Origin: Bacteroidaceae bacterium
Lineage (GTDB): Bacteria > Bacteroidota > Bacteroidia > Bacteroidales > Bacteroidaceae
Direction: 5' to 3'
NCBI GenBank assembly: GCA_017522915.1
Contig: JAFWXX010000017.1
Location: 1 to 59,517, forward strand
DNA length: 59,517 nt
Position numbers and translations under genes: made by a program. The first letter of the stretch is position 1, and each line of letters begins with the position of its first letter. Positions 37,374 through 46,164 of the stretch are shown piece by piece. Below the pieces are notes generated by a model, which saw nothing but the letters and a program-made list of their open reading frames with translations, was not told the DNA's origin and did no database searches.

Positions 37374-37417
37374 GGAATGACGGTGCATCCGGTATTGGGT
37401 GCACCGTCATTCCTTTT
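37374..37417 (+). terminator. Terminator of the GH27-GH16 gene
   Basis: Fourteen-base perfect arms (GGAATGACGGTGCA and its complement, 37374-37413) followed by TTTT, twelve bases after the stop codon. Confidence 0.8.
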
Positions 37418-37460
37418 AACATTATTTGCCTTGCTCTGAATAAGAATGGTCTGTTTTTCG

Positions 37461-37491
37461 TTGTATTTTCGGTTGGAAAGCACTATCTTTG
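37461..37491 (+). promoter_or_regulatory. bamD operon promoter
   Basis: TTGT at 37461-37464, 19 bases, then TATCTTTG at 37484-37491, an exact -7 match. It precedes bamD by 62 bases. Confidence 0.65.
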
Positions 37492-37553
37492 CACTGATTT
37501 TGCATTTTCGGGGCATTTTATGTCCGGCATATTGGAGCAAATCTTATTCAATT

Positions 37554-38375
37554 ATGAAAAAAATAGCATACATATATCTTCTGGCAATTGTAGCTTTGGT
37601 CTCTTGCGGCTCATTCGAACGTGAGTATAAGAACATGAATATCGACTACAAATATGAGGCTGCCAAGGCGTATTACCTTGAGGGTGAGTATAATAAGGCT
37701 TCTCAGTTGCTTGAGACCATGATTACAATGCTCAAGGGCGGTGACAAGGCCGAAGAGTCGATAATGCTGCTTGCAATGTGCTATTACAATTCAAAGGATT
37801 ATGAGACTGCTTCGCAGTATTTCAAGCTGCATTATTCCAACTATCCGCGAGGCGAGTATGCCGAGTATTCACGTTTCTATTCAGGCAAGTCGCTTTTCAT
37901 GGGCATAACAGAACCTGAACTCGACCAGTCGGGAACCTATGTTGCCATAAATGAACTGCAGCTCTTTATGGAGTACTTCCCGCTTAGCAAGTATCGTGAC
38001 GAGGCTCAAGACCTTATAGCCAAGATGCAGGATGTGCTGGTGAAGAAAGAGTATCTTTCGGCTAAGCTATATTATGATTTAGGAGATTATATGGCATACA
38101 TTGGAAACAACTATGAGGCATGTATCATTACAGCCCAGAATGCCTTGAAGGATTTTCCGTTTACCTCTTTGCGCGAGGATTTGTGCATGCTTGTGTTGAA
38201 GGCAAGATACAAAATGGCTCATAATAGCGTAAAGGATAAGATGACCGAACGATATCGTAAGACAATTGACGAGTATTATGCTTTCAAGACAGAGTTTCCC
38301 GAAAGCAAGCATCTAAAGGAGGCCGAAAAATATTATAATGAGGCTAGCAAATTTGTTGAAAATATTAAAGAATAA
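37554..38375 (+). CDS. bamD: Outer membrane assembly lipoprotein BamD
   Basis: A periplasm-facing lipoprotein of the BAM complex that inserts beta-barrel proteins. The 273-residue protein has signal MKKIAYIYLLAIVALVSC with lipobox LVSC. TPR-like helical repeats follow (YKYEAAKAYYLEGEYNKASQ near 31; SIMLLAMCYYNSKDYETASQ near 68; AINELQLFMEYFPLSKYRDE near 128). The pattern Y-x(8)-Y-x-KA/YxxFxxxYP is that of BamD/YfiO. An in-frame extension to 37446 is rejected because the ATG at 37554 gives a lipoprotein signal just after the promoter. rpoZ follows 7 bases downstream; this bamD-rpoZ pair is usual in Bacteroidota. Confidence 0.93.
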   Translation: MKKIAYIYLLAIVALVSCGSFEREYKNMNIDYKYEAAKAYYLEGEYNKASQLLETMITMLKGGDKAEESIMLLAMCYYNSKDYETASQYFKLHYSNYPRGEYAEYSRFYSGKSLFMGITEPELDQSGTYVAINELQLFMEYFPLSKYRDEAQDLIAKMQDVLVKKEYLSAKLYYDLGDYMAYIGNNYEACIITAQNALKDFPFTSLREDLCMLVLKARYKMAHNSVKDKMTERYRKTIDEYYAFKTEFPESKHLKEAEKYYNEASKFVENIKE

Positions 38376-38382
38376 ATAAGAA

Positions 38383-38718
38383 ATGGACTACAAGAAGACT
38401 AACGCTCCAACAAACACTGTCACACGTAACATGGCAGATTTTGTAAACGAAACAGGTAATGTGTATGAATCGGTTGCAATCATCGGCAAGCGTTCTAACC
38501 AGATAGCTGCTGAAATGAAGGATGAACTTCTCAAGAAACTCAACGAGTTCTCTTCATCAACCGACAATCTTGAGGAGCAGTTCGAGAATCATGAGCAGAT
38601 AGAGATTTCACGCTATTATGAGAGACTGCCGAAGCCGACTCTTATTGCGGCTCAGGAGTTCCTCGATGGCAAGGTCTATTTCCGCGATCCTTCAAAGGAG
38701 CAGGAAGAGGAGGCTTGA
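38383..38718 (+). CDS. rpoZ: RNA polymerase omega subunit, Bacteroidetes type
   Basis: A 111-residue small subunit that assists assembly of the beta-prime subunit. The Bacteroidetes form is longer and more acidic than E. coli omega. The N-terminal segment TRNMADFVNETGNVYESVAI and IGKRSNQIAAEMKDELLKKL carry the omega-type helix pair. The C-terminal part (ISRYYERLPKPTLIAAQEFL) is specific to this phylum. It is part of the bamD-rpoZ-membrane protein operon, 7 bases after bamD. Its stop codon lies 18 bases before the next start. Confidence 0.88.
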   Translation: MDYKKTNAPTNTVTRNMADFVNETGNVYESVAIIGKRSNQIAAEMKDELLKKLNEFSSSTDNLEEQFENHEQIEISRYYERLPKPTLIAAQEFLDGKVYFRDPSKEQEEEA

Positions 38719-38735
38719 TTGTAAAGTTCTGCATC

Positions 38736-39203
38736 ATGAAATTCCGTCTATACCAGATTTTGCATATTGCAGCCATCGCTCTATTGGTTATGGCCCTTAT
38801 AGGGAATGTTGCCTTTTTTATAGGTGCAGATGGCTCTACATCAGTACTTGACAACTTCAAATATGCAATGCCTGATGGTTCATCTTCAAGTTCTGTCGTA
38901 GCATTGGGTGTTGTATTGATAGTTGCTGCAGTTGTAAATGCGTTTGCGTTGCTTGTTTCACTATTCAGCAACTTCGCTCTTCTGAAAAGATGCCTGATAT
39001 TGTCAATGCTTGTTTTGGCAGGATACTATATCCTTCTGCTTGTATATTCTTTCATCCTTATTGATGAATCGGCAGTGGATATGTGCAAAGGGATGTTCTT
39101 CCCGCTTGCAGTACTTGCGGCAAACGCGCTTGCATTCGTGATGACACGGCGCGAAGAGGCCAGAATCGTAGCAAAGGCACTGGGTTTCCGTTTGAGGGAC
39201 TAG
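38736..39203 (+). CDS. DUF4293-type four-span membrane protein
   Basis: A 155-residue inner-membrane protein with four hydrophobic spans, near residues 8-30, 50-72, 78-105 and 115-135. It begins MKFRLYQILHIAAIALLVMAL; family members usually start with a short Gln- or Arg-containing N-terminus followed by a similar span. The C-terminus is basic (RREEARIVAKALGFRLRD). It lies third in the bamD-rpoZ operon, where Bacteroidota genomes commonly carry DUF4293. The function is unknown. I prefer the ATG at 38736 over a TTG that overlaps rpoZ. Confidence 0.75.
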   Translation: MKFRLYQILHIAAIALLVMALIGNVAFFIGADGSTSVLDNFKYAMPDGSSSSSVVALGVVLIVAAVVNAFALLVSLFSNFALLKRCLILSMLVLAGYYILLLVYSFILIDESAVDMCKGMFFPLAVLAANALAFVMTRREEARIVAKALGFRLRD

Positions 39204-39210
39204 GATAAGA

Positions 39211-39254
39211 TAAACAAAGAAAGGATAACGTTTCAGTTGTCCTTTCTTTGTTTA
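39211..39254 (+). terminator. Terminator of the bamD operon
   Basis: Fifteen-base arms TAAACAAAGAAAGGA and TCCTTTCTTTGTTTA around a 14-base loop, 8 bases after the stop. Confidence 0.8.
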
Positions 39255-39278
39255 TATATGTATATGAATGGTGAGCTA

Positions 39279-39309
39279 TTGGTATATCTTCGTAATATTC
39301 ATAATTTTG
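39279..39309 (+). promoter_or_regulatory. Promoter of the cyclophilin-bcp pair
   Basis: TTGG at 39279-39282, 19 bases, TAATTTTG at 39302-39309. A second -7-like TATCTTCG is at 39285-39292. Confidence 0.55.
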
Positions 39310-39352
39310 TATGCGATAATTGAATTTAACGGTTCATATATAATATAAGGAT

Positions 39353-40033
39353 ATGAGAAGGGTATTTCTTTTTTCAGTTTTGGCATTGATGCTTGTGTCA
39401 TGTGCTTCAAAGAAGGAATATATGGTAAGGATGCATACGACAAAAGGAGTCATAGATCTTAAGCTTTACAACGAAACTCCAAAGCACCGCGACAATTTTG
39501 TAAAGCTGGTGGAAGAACATCGCTTCGACTCATTGCTGTTCCATAGAGTAATAAAGGACTTCATGATACAGGGTGGTGACCCTATGTCTAAGAATGCTCT
39601 CCCTGGTGCATTGCTGGGCGAAGGTGACTTGGGATATACGATAGAGCCGGAATTTATGCCAGATGTGCATTTTCATCGCAGAGGAGTGTTGGCTGCTGCA
39701 CGGGAATATGACGATGTGAATCCCGAAAAGAGGTCTTCGGCAAGCCAATTCTATATTGTTTGGGGGCAGGTGTTTACTCCTGAAAGCCTCGAACGGTATA
39801 AGAAGAGCTACGAGGAGAGGATGAAGCGCAAGATTACGATTACTCCTGAACAGTATAATGCATATACCACTATCGGCGGAACTCCTCATCTCGATGGTCT
39901 ATATACGGTGTTCGGCGAGGTAGTGAACGGTCTTGATGTCGTTGACAGGATACAGAATGTGCTATGTGACAAGAACAACCGTCCGCTTGACGATGTTAGG
40001 ATATTGAAAGTGGAACTTTTGAAAAATAGATGA
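39353..40033 (+). CDS. Cyclophilin-type peptidyl-prolyl isomerase lipoprotein
   Basis: A 226-residue lipoprotein (signal MRRVFLFSVLALMLVSC) that catalyses proline cis-trans isomerisation in exported proteins. The cyclophilin core shows FDSLLFHRVIKDFMIQGGDP around residues 58-77, the active-site FHRV...MIQGGD signature, and SSASQFYIVWGQ near 125. An insertion of about 30 charged residues (SLERYKKSYEERMKRKIT) separates the two halves, as in other Bacteroidales homologues. HLDGLYTVFGEVVNGLDVVD completes the fold. bcp follows after 3 bases, suggesting a shared envelope-stress role, though that is inference. Confidence 0.92.
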   Translation: MRRVFLFSVLALMLVSCASKKEYMVRMHTTKGVIDLKLYNETPKHRDNFVKLVEEHRFDSLLFHRVIKDFMIQGGDPMSKNALPGALLGEGDLGYTIEPEFMPDVHFHRRGVLAAAREYDDVNPEKRSSASQFYIVWGQVFTPESLERYKKSYEERMKRKITITPEQYNAYTTIGGTPHLDGLYTVFGEVVNGLDVVDRIQNVLCDKNNRPLDDVRILKVELLKNR

Positions 40034-40036
40034 TAT

Positions 40037-40489
40037 ATGTTGAATGTTGGTGACAAGGCTCCCGATTTTCTGGGAATAGACGAGTGTGGAAATGAGGTAA
40101 GGGTAAGCGACTACAAGGGTCGTAAGCTGGTGGTATATTTCTATCCGAAGGACAGTACGCCGGGCTGTACGGCAGAGGCTTGTTCTCTGCGTGACGGAAT
40201 GGATGACCTGGTTAAGGCTGGTTATGCAGTCGTCGGTATCAGTGCCGACAGTGCAGCGTCGCATGTGCGGTTCAAGGAGAAACAGAACCTGAACTTCCCT
40301 CTTATAGCCGATATTGACAAAAAGACTATAGAGGCTTTTGGTGCATGGGGAGAGAAGCAAATGGCCGGTCGCAAGTATATGGGCATTATACGTACGACCT
40401 TTGTGATAGATGGAAATGGTACAGTAGAGCGTGTTATAACCAAGGTTGATACAAAGAATGCTGCTAAACAGGTGCTGGAAAGTGCCTGA
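40037..40489 (+). CDS. bcp: Thiol peroxidase Bcp (peroxiredoxin)
   Basis: A 150-residue thioredoxin-dependent peroxidase that reduces hydroperoxides. The peroxidatic Cys is in YPKDSTPGCTAEACSLRD near residue 45, and the second Cys five residues later is the usual resolving position of the BCP class. VVGISADSAASHVRFKEKQN and RTTFVIDGNG are family-typical. The length is normal and there is no signal peptide, so it is cytosolic. It is cotranscribed with the cyclophilin lipoprotein and followed by a terminator. Confidence 0.94.
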   Translation: MLNVGDKAPDFLGIDECGNEVRVSDYKGRKLVVYFYPKDSTPGCTAEACSLRDGMDDLVKAGYAVVGISADSAASHVRFKEKQNLNFPLIADIDKKTIEAFGAWGEKQMAGRKYMGIIRTTFVIDGNGTVERVITKVDTKNAAKQVLESA

Positions 40490-40505
40490 GAGAATAAACT
40501 CTGAC

Positions 40506-40546
40506 AAGAAATGGTGTATCTCAAAAGAGGTGCACCATTCTTTTTT
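40506..40546 (+). terminator. Terminator after bcp
   Basis: AATGGTGTA pairs with TGCACCATT (one wobble), followed by C and six T residues. Confidence 0.7.
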
Positions 40547-40606
40547 ATATGTTCAAGAGAATGTAAATATATATTCCATAAAATAAGTTAAAAAGGATTT
40601 TTTTTG

Positions 40607-40614
40607 TAACTTTG
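40607..40614 (+). promoter_or_regulatory. Possible -7 box for the SulP gene
   Basis: TAACTTTG, an exact -7 match, 60 bases before the ATG at 40675. The upstream element is unclear. Confidence 0.5.
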
Positions 40615-40674
40615 CGCCGCCTTACGGAATGGTGCCCGTTCATTAAGGAAAGAACTGTCTTAAAGAATATTGAT

Positions 40675-42384
40675 ATGGATGCAAAGAAACTGATTGATTT
40701 CCACCCGAAGTTCATCGATGCGATGAAGAACTATTCACGCGAGAAGTTTACAGCTGATGTAATGGCAGGAATTATTGTCGGAATAGTTGCTATACCTCTT
40801 GCTATTGCTTTCGGTATTGCCAGTGGAGTAGGGCCTGCAGAGGGTCTTGTGACTGCAATTCTTGCAGGTTTTCTCATATCTGTTCTCGGAGGCTCGAAAG
40901 TGCAGATCGGCGGTCCTACCGGTGCATTCATTATCATAATATATGGTGTAATACAGCAATATGGTCTTGGAGGCCTTGCCATAGCGACCATTATGGCGGG
41001 TATAATACTGGTTATTATGGGACTTTGCCGTCTGGGTACTGTAATCAAGTTCATGCCTTATCCTATAATAATCGGTTTTACCGGAGGTATTGCGATAACC
41101 ATTTTCTCAACCCAGATAAACGACCTGTTCGGAATGGGTATATCCGATATCCCGGCCAACTTTATCGACAAGTGGATTTGCTACTTCAGCAACTTGTCCA
41201 GAATAGATGTGTGGAGTGCAGCTATGGGCGTGTTGAGTGTAGTGCTTATAGCCTTGACACCCAAATTCTCCAAGAAGGTTCCGGGCTCGCTCCTTGCCAT
41301 TATAGTGATGACCGTTGCTGCGTTCCTTCTGCGCGAGTATGCCGGTGTTGCATCAATAAAGACAATCGGAGACCTTTATACATTGCCGTCGGGCATTCCT
41401 CCTTTCGTTTTCCCGGAAATCAATGAGGGCACTACACTTTTCTCTACGATACAGAATCTTGCCCCTGTAGCATTCACTATAGCAATGTTAGGTGCAATAG
41501 AGTCCCTGCTCTCTGCAATGGTTGCAGACGGTGTGATTGGTGATCGCCATAACTCCAATACAGAACTTATAGGCCAGGGTGTTGCAAATATCGTTGTTCC
41601 GTTCTTCGGTGGTATTCCTGCAACAGGCGCGATTGCGCGTACTATGGCCAACATAAACAACGGCGGAAAGACCCCTGTTGCAGGTATCGTGCATACTCTT
41701 GTGCTGTTGCTTGTACTTCTTTTCCTTGGCGATCTTGTCAAACTGATACCGATGCCATGTCTTGCCGGAGTGCTTGTAATGGTTTCGTACAACATGAGCG
41801 GCTGGAGAACGATACTTTCTATGTGCAAAAGCTCGATGTCGGGCACAAGCGTGCTTTTCGTTACATTGTTGCTGACTGTATTCTTCGACCTTACTCTCGC
41901 TATTGAAGTTGGTCTGGTAATGGCTATTGTCCTCTTCATGAAGCGTGCTATGGAGAGTGCTCATATCTCTGTCGTACGTGATGAAATGGAGGTTCATCAT
42001 GATGGAGAGAAAGATGAAGTACTTGCTATTCCGGAGATGACCGAGGTGTTTGAGATTGAAGGTCCTTTCTTCTTCGGAATAGCCAACAAGTTCGACGAGC
42101 TTACCCGCGATTCCGATGCAATGCCTATACGTGTAATACGTATGCGTAGAGTGACATTCATCGATGCGACAGGATTGCATAACCTTGAAATATTTATCAA
42201 TGCCTCAACAAAGGAGGGTAGGGTCGTAATTCTTTCCGGTGTGCACGACAATGTCGAGAAGTCCCTTTTGAAGGCCGGTATAGTCGATCTTGTCGGCAAG
42301 GAGAACGTCTGCAACAATATCCACGATGCTCTCAAGCGTGCCCGTGAGGTCTCTGCAGTCGTAGGGCTCAAGCTTAAAAAGTAA
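40675..42384 (+). CDS. SulP-family anion transporter with STAS domain
   Basis: A 569-residue inner-membrane transporter of the SLC26/SulP family, moving sulfate, bicarbonate or a related anion. It starts MDAKKLIDFHPKFIDAMKNY; the first helix begins KFTADVMAGIIVGIVAIPLA with IAFGIASGVGPAEGL, the family signature. About ten to fourteen spans run to residue 430, including GGPTGAFIIIIYGV near 80. The cytosolic STAS domain covers about 450-560 (VIRMRRVTFIDATGLHNLEI). The start at 40675 is chosen because the longer frame begins inside the promoter. The substrate is not defined by sequence. The DMT permease gene follows after 24 bases. Confidence 0.9.
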   Translation: MDAKKLIDFHPKFIDAMKNYSREKFTADVMAGIIVGIVAIPLAIAFGIASGVGPAEGLVTAILAGFLISVLGGSKVQIGGPTGAFIIIIYGVIQQYGLGGLAIATIMAGIILVIMGLCRLGTVIKFMPYPIIIGFTGGIAITIFSTQINDLFGMGISDIPANFIDKWICYFSNLSRIDVWSAAMGVLSVVLIALTPKFSKKVPGSLLAIIVMTVAAFLLREYAGVASIKTIGDLYTLPSGIPPFVFPEINEGTTLFSTIQNLAPVAFTIAMLGAIESLLSAMVADGVIGDRHNSNTELIGQGVANIVVPFFGGIPATGAIARTMANINNGGKTPVAGIVHTLVLLLVLLFLGDLVKLIPMPCLAGVLVMVSYNMSGWRTILSMCKSSMSGTSVLFVTLLLTVFFDLTLAIEVGLVMAIVLFMKRAMESAHISVVRDEMEVHHDGEKDEVLAIPEMTEVFEIEGPFFFGIANKFDELTRDSDAMPIRVIRMRRVTFIDATGLHNLEIFINASTKEGRVVILSGVHDNVEKSLLKAGIVDLVGKENVCNNIHDALKRAREVSAVVGLKLKK

Positions 42385-42408
42385 CACTTCTCTGCTCTGC
42401 AGGCAACT

Positions 42409-43305
42409 ATGAGAGGGAAGTTCCGGAACTTTAAAGGGGCTGTCTATGTCATTGCATTTGCCATTGTGGTGATATGGGGGTGTACTTTTGTGCAGACTAA
42501 GGTGCTGTTAAATGCCGGGTTACGTCCCGATGAAATATTCCTGTTCCGTTTTATACTTGCCTATATCCTTATACTGCCTTTGTCGGGCAAGAAACTCTTT
42601 CTCGACAGTTGGAAGGATGAACTTCTGGCTGCAACATTGGGCCTTACGGGCGGCTCTCTCTATTTCGTGACCGAAAACTATGCACTTGCATACGGGTACT
42701 GTTCCAATGTCGCGCTTATAGTGTGCCTGACACCGCTTGTTACAGCTCTTGTCGTAGGCTGTTTCTATTCAGGAGAGAGGCTGGGAAAGGCCGGTACGGC
42801 CGGCTCGCTTGTGGCTGTAGCCGGAATGGTGCTTGTGGTATTTAACGGCAATTTCATTCTGAAGCTCTCTCCGCTCGGAGATATACTCGCTTTTGCCGCA
42901 TGTCTTTGCTGGGTATTCTATTCCCTTGTCATAAAGATGTTGCAAGGTAAGTACAGCAATATGCTCATCACCCGCAAGGTCTTTGCATACGGTCTTCTTA
43001 CAATCGTTCCGTTGCCGTGCTTCATGGGCGTGAACTTCGATATACTCATGAACGGCAGTGCCGAGGTTTGGGGAAACCTCCTCTTCCTCGGTTGTGTCGC
43101 TTCCATGCTCTGTTTTCTGGGCTGGAACTGGTGCTTGGAGAAAATAGGAACTGTACGTGCAACCAATCTTCTCTATCTCAATCCGGTAATAGCGATAGTC
43201 TCTTCTGCTGTCGTGCTGGATGAGCGTGTTACCTGGATTGCCCTGTCGGGTGCAGCGTTGATATTATGCGGCCTCTTCTATATTGAAAAGAACCGCAGGA
43301 GATAA
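42409..43305 (+). CDS. EamA/DMT-family permease
   Basis: A 298-residue inner-membrane protein with ten predicted spans in two EamA repeats. The first repeat opens VVIWGCTFVQTKVLLNAGLR and has the FRFILAYILILPL segment; the second opens GDILAFAACLCWVFYSLVIK and closes NPVIAIVSSAVVLDERVTW. This is the drug/metabolite transporter (RhaT/YdcZ-like) organisation, usually an exporter of amino acids or metabolites. The substrate is unknown. It is likely cotranscribed with the SulP gene upstream. Confidence 0.92.
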   Translation: MRGKFRNFKGAVYVIAFAIVVIWGCTFVQTKVLLNAGLRPDEIFLFRFILAYILILPLSGKKLFLDSWKDELLAATLGLTGGSLYFVTENYALAYGYCSNVALIVCLTPLVTALVVGCFYSGERLGKAGTAGSLVAVAGMVLVVFNGNFILKLSPLGDILAFAACLCWVFYSLVIKMLQGKYSNMLITRKVFAYGLLTIVPLPCFMGVNFDILMNGSAEVWGNLLFLGCVASMLCFLGWNWCLEKIGTVRATNLLYLNPVIAIVSSAVVLDERVTWIALSGAALILCGLFYIEKNRRR

Positions 43306-43364
43306 GGCTGTTAATCCTGAAACGTAATTTCGGCATGCATGTTGCCGGAGATTCTCATTATTTC

Positions 43365-44861
43365 TTAGAACTGCATGTATATGAACGGAACAACTTCGCT
43401 TGAACTAACCTGCAGTACCAGATAGATGAAAAGTGAGAATATGACTGCTTTTGCCACAAGCGGAGTATGCTCCAGCAACCGCTGCATTGCAAGTGCCTGT
43501 CCATGCGGTGTGTAGTGAAGCAGGTATCCGGTTGCAATGGCCAGGGTTACATACGGATATCCGTTGATGAACTGCATCAGCACTTCGGGATGGAACTGCG
43601 TGAAAATCTGTGTTGCCATCTCTTCGACAACTGCCAGAGAGTCGGCACGGAAGAAAATCCATCCAATGGCTACTATATGGAATGTGAGCAGAACGCTTCC
43701 TGCATGAAGCAGCTTTGAACCCCAAGCGGAGTGCTCGCGTGGCGGGAAAGTACGGCGGTAGAGCTTGTCGAGGACCAGCATGAGTCCGTGCCATGCTCCC
43801 CATAGGATAAAGAGCCATGAGGCACCGTGCCACAATCCTCCTATAACCATTGTTATGAAAAGGTTGAAATAGTTGCGCCACTTAGGAACCCGGTTGCCGC
43901 CAAGCGATATGTATAGGTAGTCGCGTAGCCATGATGACAATGAGATATGCCAGCGTCGCCAGAATTCGGTGATTGAACCCGATTTGTAAGGCGAGTCGAA
44001 GTTGTCGGGAAAACGGAATCCCAGGAGCAGGGCTATGCCGATCGCCATGTCGGAATATCCTGAAAAATCACAGTATATCTGCAGTGTGTAACCATATATG
44101 CCAAGCAGATTCTCAAGTCCGGTATATAGTGCCGGAGCATCGAAAACCCTATCGACAAAGTTGATGCTGATATAATCCGATATTACGGTTTTCTTGAAGA
44201 GTCCGCACATTATGAGGAACAATCCTTCGGCAAACATCTTTCCTGTTACTTCGGGGCGACGGCGTATCTGAGGCAAAAGCTCGGTTGCTCTCACTACAGG
44301 TCCTGCCACTAATGGCGGGAAGAATGAGAGGAAAAACAGATAGTCGAGCAGGCTGCCTGTCGGCTGCAGCTTGTTTCTGTATATGTCAATGATGTAGCTC
44401 AATGAGCGGAATGTAAAGAATGATATGCCTACGGGCAATGCGATATCCCAAAGTTCTATAGGGCTTGTCAGGAATTTGTTTACGGTGTCAACAATAAGCG
44501 ACGTGTACTTGAAGTAGCACAGCATGCCGATGTTTATGATGACACTTGCCGTTACATATAGCTTCCGTGCAGTCCGGCTTGTTGATTTGCCCAGTCGGCG
44601 GCCAATGATGAAATCCGAAAAAGTCACCAGCAACAGGCATAGTACATATATGCCGCTCCATTTATAGTAGAAATAGAGTGAGAACAGTATGACAAAAGCC
44701 ATGCGTGCTGTCGTGTGGCGGTATATGAGCCTGTATATCAGGAGGAATGCTGTGAACAAGAAGAGGAATAGCCCGCTGTTGAACATCAATGGCTCTCCCT
44801 GGGCGTAGGTAAGCAGCTCTCCAAGTTTCGAAAAGTTCAGGTTATCGAGTATGTTGTTCAT
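43365..44861 (-). CDS. MBOAT-family O-acyltransferase (AlgI-like)
   Basis: A 498-residue polytopic membrane protein that transfers acyl groups, usually acetyl, to an exported polysaccharide or cell-wall sugar. The core shows FWRRWHISLSSWLRDYLYIS near 305 and the MBOAT histidine in GGLWHGASWLFILWGAWHG near 345. GFRFPDNFDSPYKS precedes it, as in AlgI and DltB-like proteins. It overlaps the upstream SGNH gene by 20 bases and is the last gene of a three-gene O-acetylation operon. Confidence 0.93.
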   Translation of the reverse strand: MNNILDNLNFSKLGELLTYAQGEPLMFNSGLFLFLFTAFLLIYRLIYRHTTARMAFVILFSLYFYYKWSGIYVLCLLLVTFSDFIIGRRLGKSTSRTARKLYVTASVIINIGMLCYFKYTSLIVDTVNKFLTSPIELWDIALPVGISFFTFRSLSYIIDIYRNKLQPTGSLLDYLFFLSFFPPLVAGPVVRATELLPQIRRRPEVTGKMFAEGLFLIMCGLFKKTVISDYISINFVDRVFDAPALYTGLENLLGIYGYTLQIYCDFSGYSDMAIGIALLLGFRFPDNFDSPYKSGSITEFWRRWHISLSSWLRDYLYISLGGNRVPKWRNYFNLFITMVIGGLWHGASWLFILWGAWHGLMLVLDKLYRRTFPPREHSAWGSKLLHAGSVLLTFHIVAIGWIFFRADSLAVVEEMATQIFTQFHPEVLMQFINGYPYVTLAIATGYLLHYTPHGQALAMQRLLEHTPLVAKAVIFSLFIYLVLQVSSSEVVPFIYMQF

Positions 44862-46164
44862 ATGCGTTCAGGATGCTTTGAAATAACAGATTGCCTTGCA
44901 CGGTATATCCCTTCGGAGTATAATGTATGTGGTCGTTTCTCATTCCCTCCTCCTTTATCCATGTCTTGTATGCTCCTTTGCCTCCGGCAATGGTGTACCA
45001 GTCCCATACTGCGATATTGTGCTTTGCACCATAATCCTTGATGGTTTCTGTTACCAGCGGCAGGTTAGGGTTCTCAACGTAGTATGTGACACGCCTTCCG
45101 CGTTTGTTCCTTCTTCTCTTGCGCAGTTTGTTGTCGGCCGGTGTGGTAAGCAGGAACAGTGTCTTAGGGCTCTCTTTCTTTATGGATTGTATCAGGCAGT
45201 CTATCTGCTGCTCCAACCTTTCCCTATTGAATACCGATGATACCGATTCGTTTGTTCCCAGTGATATGATTACGAGCTGCGGGGATAGCGATGCCAGTTT
45301 CTTTCCATACTCCTCAGTACGGTTATAGCAATCGTATGTGGCACTGTTGTTCCCGATTGTATGTACGATGATACCGTTAAGGCCGTTTTCAAGTGCCGCA
45401 CCGTAGATAGCCGCATTGGCCGGTTCAAGGCTGTTCTTCCCTTTCAAACTTATTGTGTTCGTCAGAGTGTCCCATGAGTAGCATGTCTCGCCTGCGGCCG
45501 GGGAGTGTACTACAAGTCCGTCGGGTTCGTTGTCAAGCAGTAACTGAGGGAAACTGTCTGTAGGAGCATGAAATAGCCTTAAGCGGTTGAATTTCACATC
45601 TTCGCCATGCCGGCTCATTGTCTCTATCGTAAGGTTGATGGACTCGGTGACAGGTTCAATAAGGATTCCTCCCACTCCAACACGGCTGCTGAACTCCTTG
45701 CCGATAATGCAGCGGTTGTATTGCCACTTGTCCGGTGTCGTGAAGCGGTAATCGGAAGGTTCGTTCGTTCTGGTTATCTTCAAAGGGGTTATAAGCCCGC
45801 GTCCGGCATTGCCCCATGCCTTCTGCATAGGGATGCGCAATGCTTCGGTCAAAAAACCTGCCTGAACATGCGAATCGCCAAGATGTATGACGGAAACAAT
45901 CTTCTTCTCTCCTTGTGCAGTGTCATTCAGTTGCTCCATGGACTGGAATAACGGTGACCAGTCTGCTCCGTTGAACGATATGGTGTCCGCTTCGAAACCT
46001 ATGCATGATATTGTATCGATAGTAATGAATGACTCTACATCCAGTCGGGTCGCAGAGAGCGTGTCTCTCTTAGCGGCTGTTATAGAATCCGCTTCTTGTG
46101 CAACAAGGCTTGTTGCATAGAGAACGGTGAATGCTGTCAATATATATGTAACTGTTCTATTCAT
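44842..46164 (-). CDS. SGNH-hydrolase-like protein of the O-acetylation operon (second)
   Basis: A 440-residue exported protein with signal MNRTVTYILTAFTVLYATSLVAQ. The SGNH/GDSL fold shows block I HLGDSHVQAG near residue 95, block III LGTNES near 304 and block V DHIHYTPKGY near 415, giving a complete Ser-His-Asp set. It probably hands acetyl groups from the MBOAT protein to the glycan, as AlgJ/AlgX or PatB-type proteins do; an esterase role is the alternative. It overlaps the first SGNH gene by 8 bases and the MBOAT gene by 20 bases. Confidence 0.87.
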   Translation of the reverse strand: MNRTVTYILTAFTVLYATSLVAQEADSITAAKRDTLSATRLDVESFITIDTISCIGFEADTISFNGADWSPLFQSMEQLNDTAQGEKKIVSVIHLGDSHVQAGFLTEALRIPMQKAWGNAGRGLITPLKITRTNEPSDYRFTTPDKWQYNRCIIGKEFSSRVGVGGILIEPVTESINLTIETMSRHGEDVKFNRLRLFHAPTDSFPQLLLDNEPDGLVVHSPAAGETCYSWDTLTNTISLKGKNSLEPANAAIYGAALENGLNGIIVHTIGNNSATYDCYNRTEEYGKKLASLSPQLVIISLGTNESVSSVFNRERLEQQIDCLIQSIKKESPKTLFLLTTPADNKLRKRRRNKRGRRVTYYVENPNLPLVTETIKDYGAKHNIAVWDWYTIAGGKGAYKTWIKEEGMRNDHIHYTPKGYTVQGNLLFQSILNAYEQHTR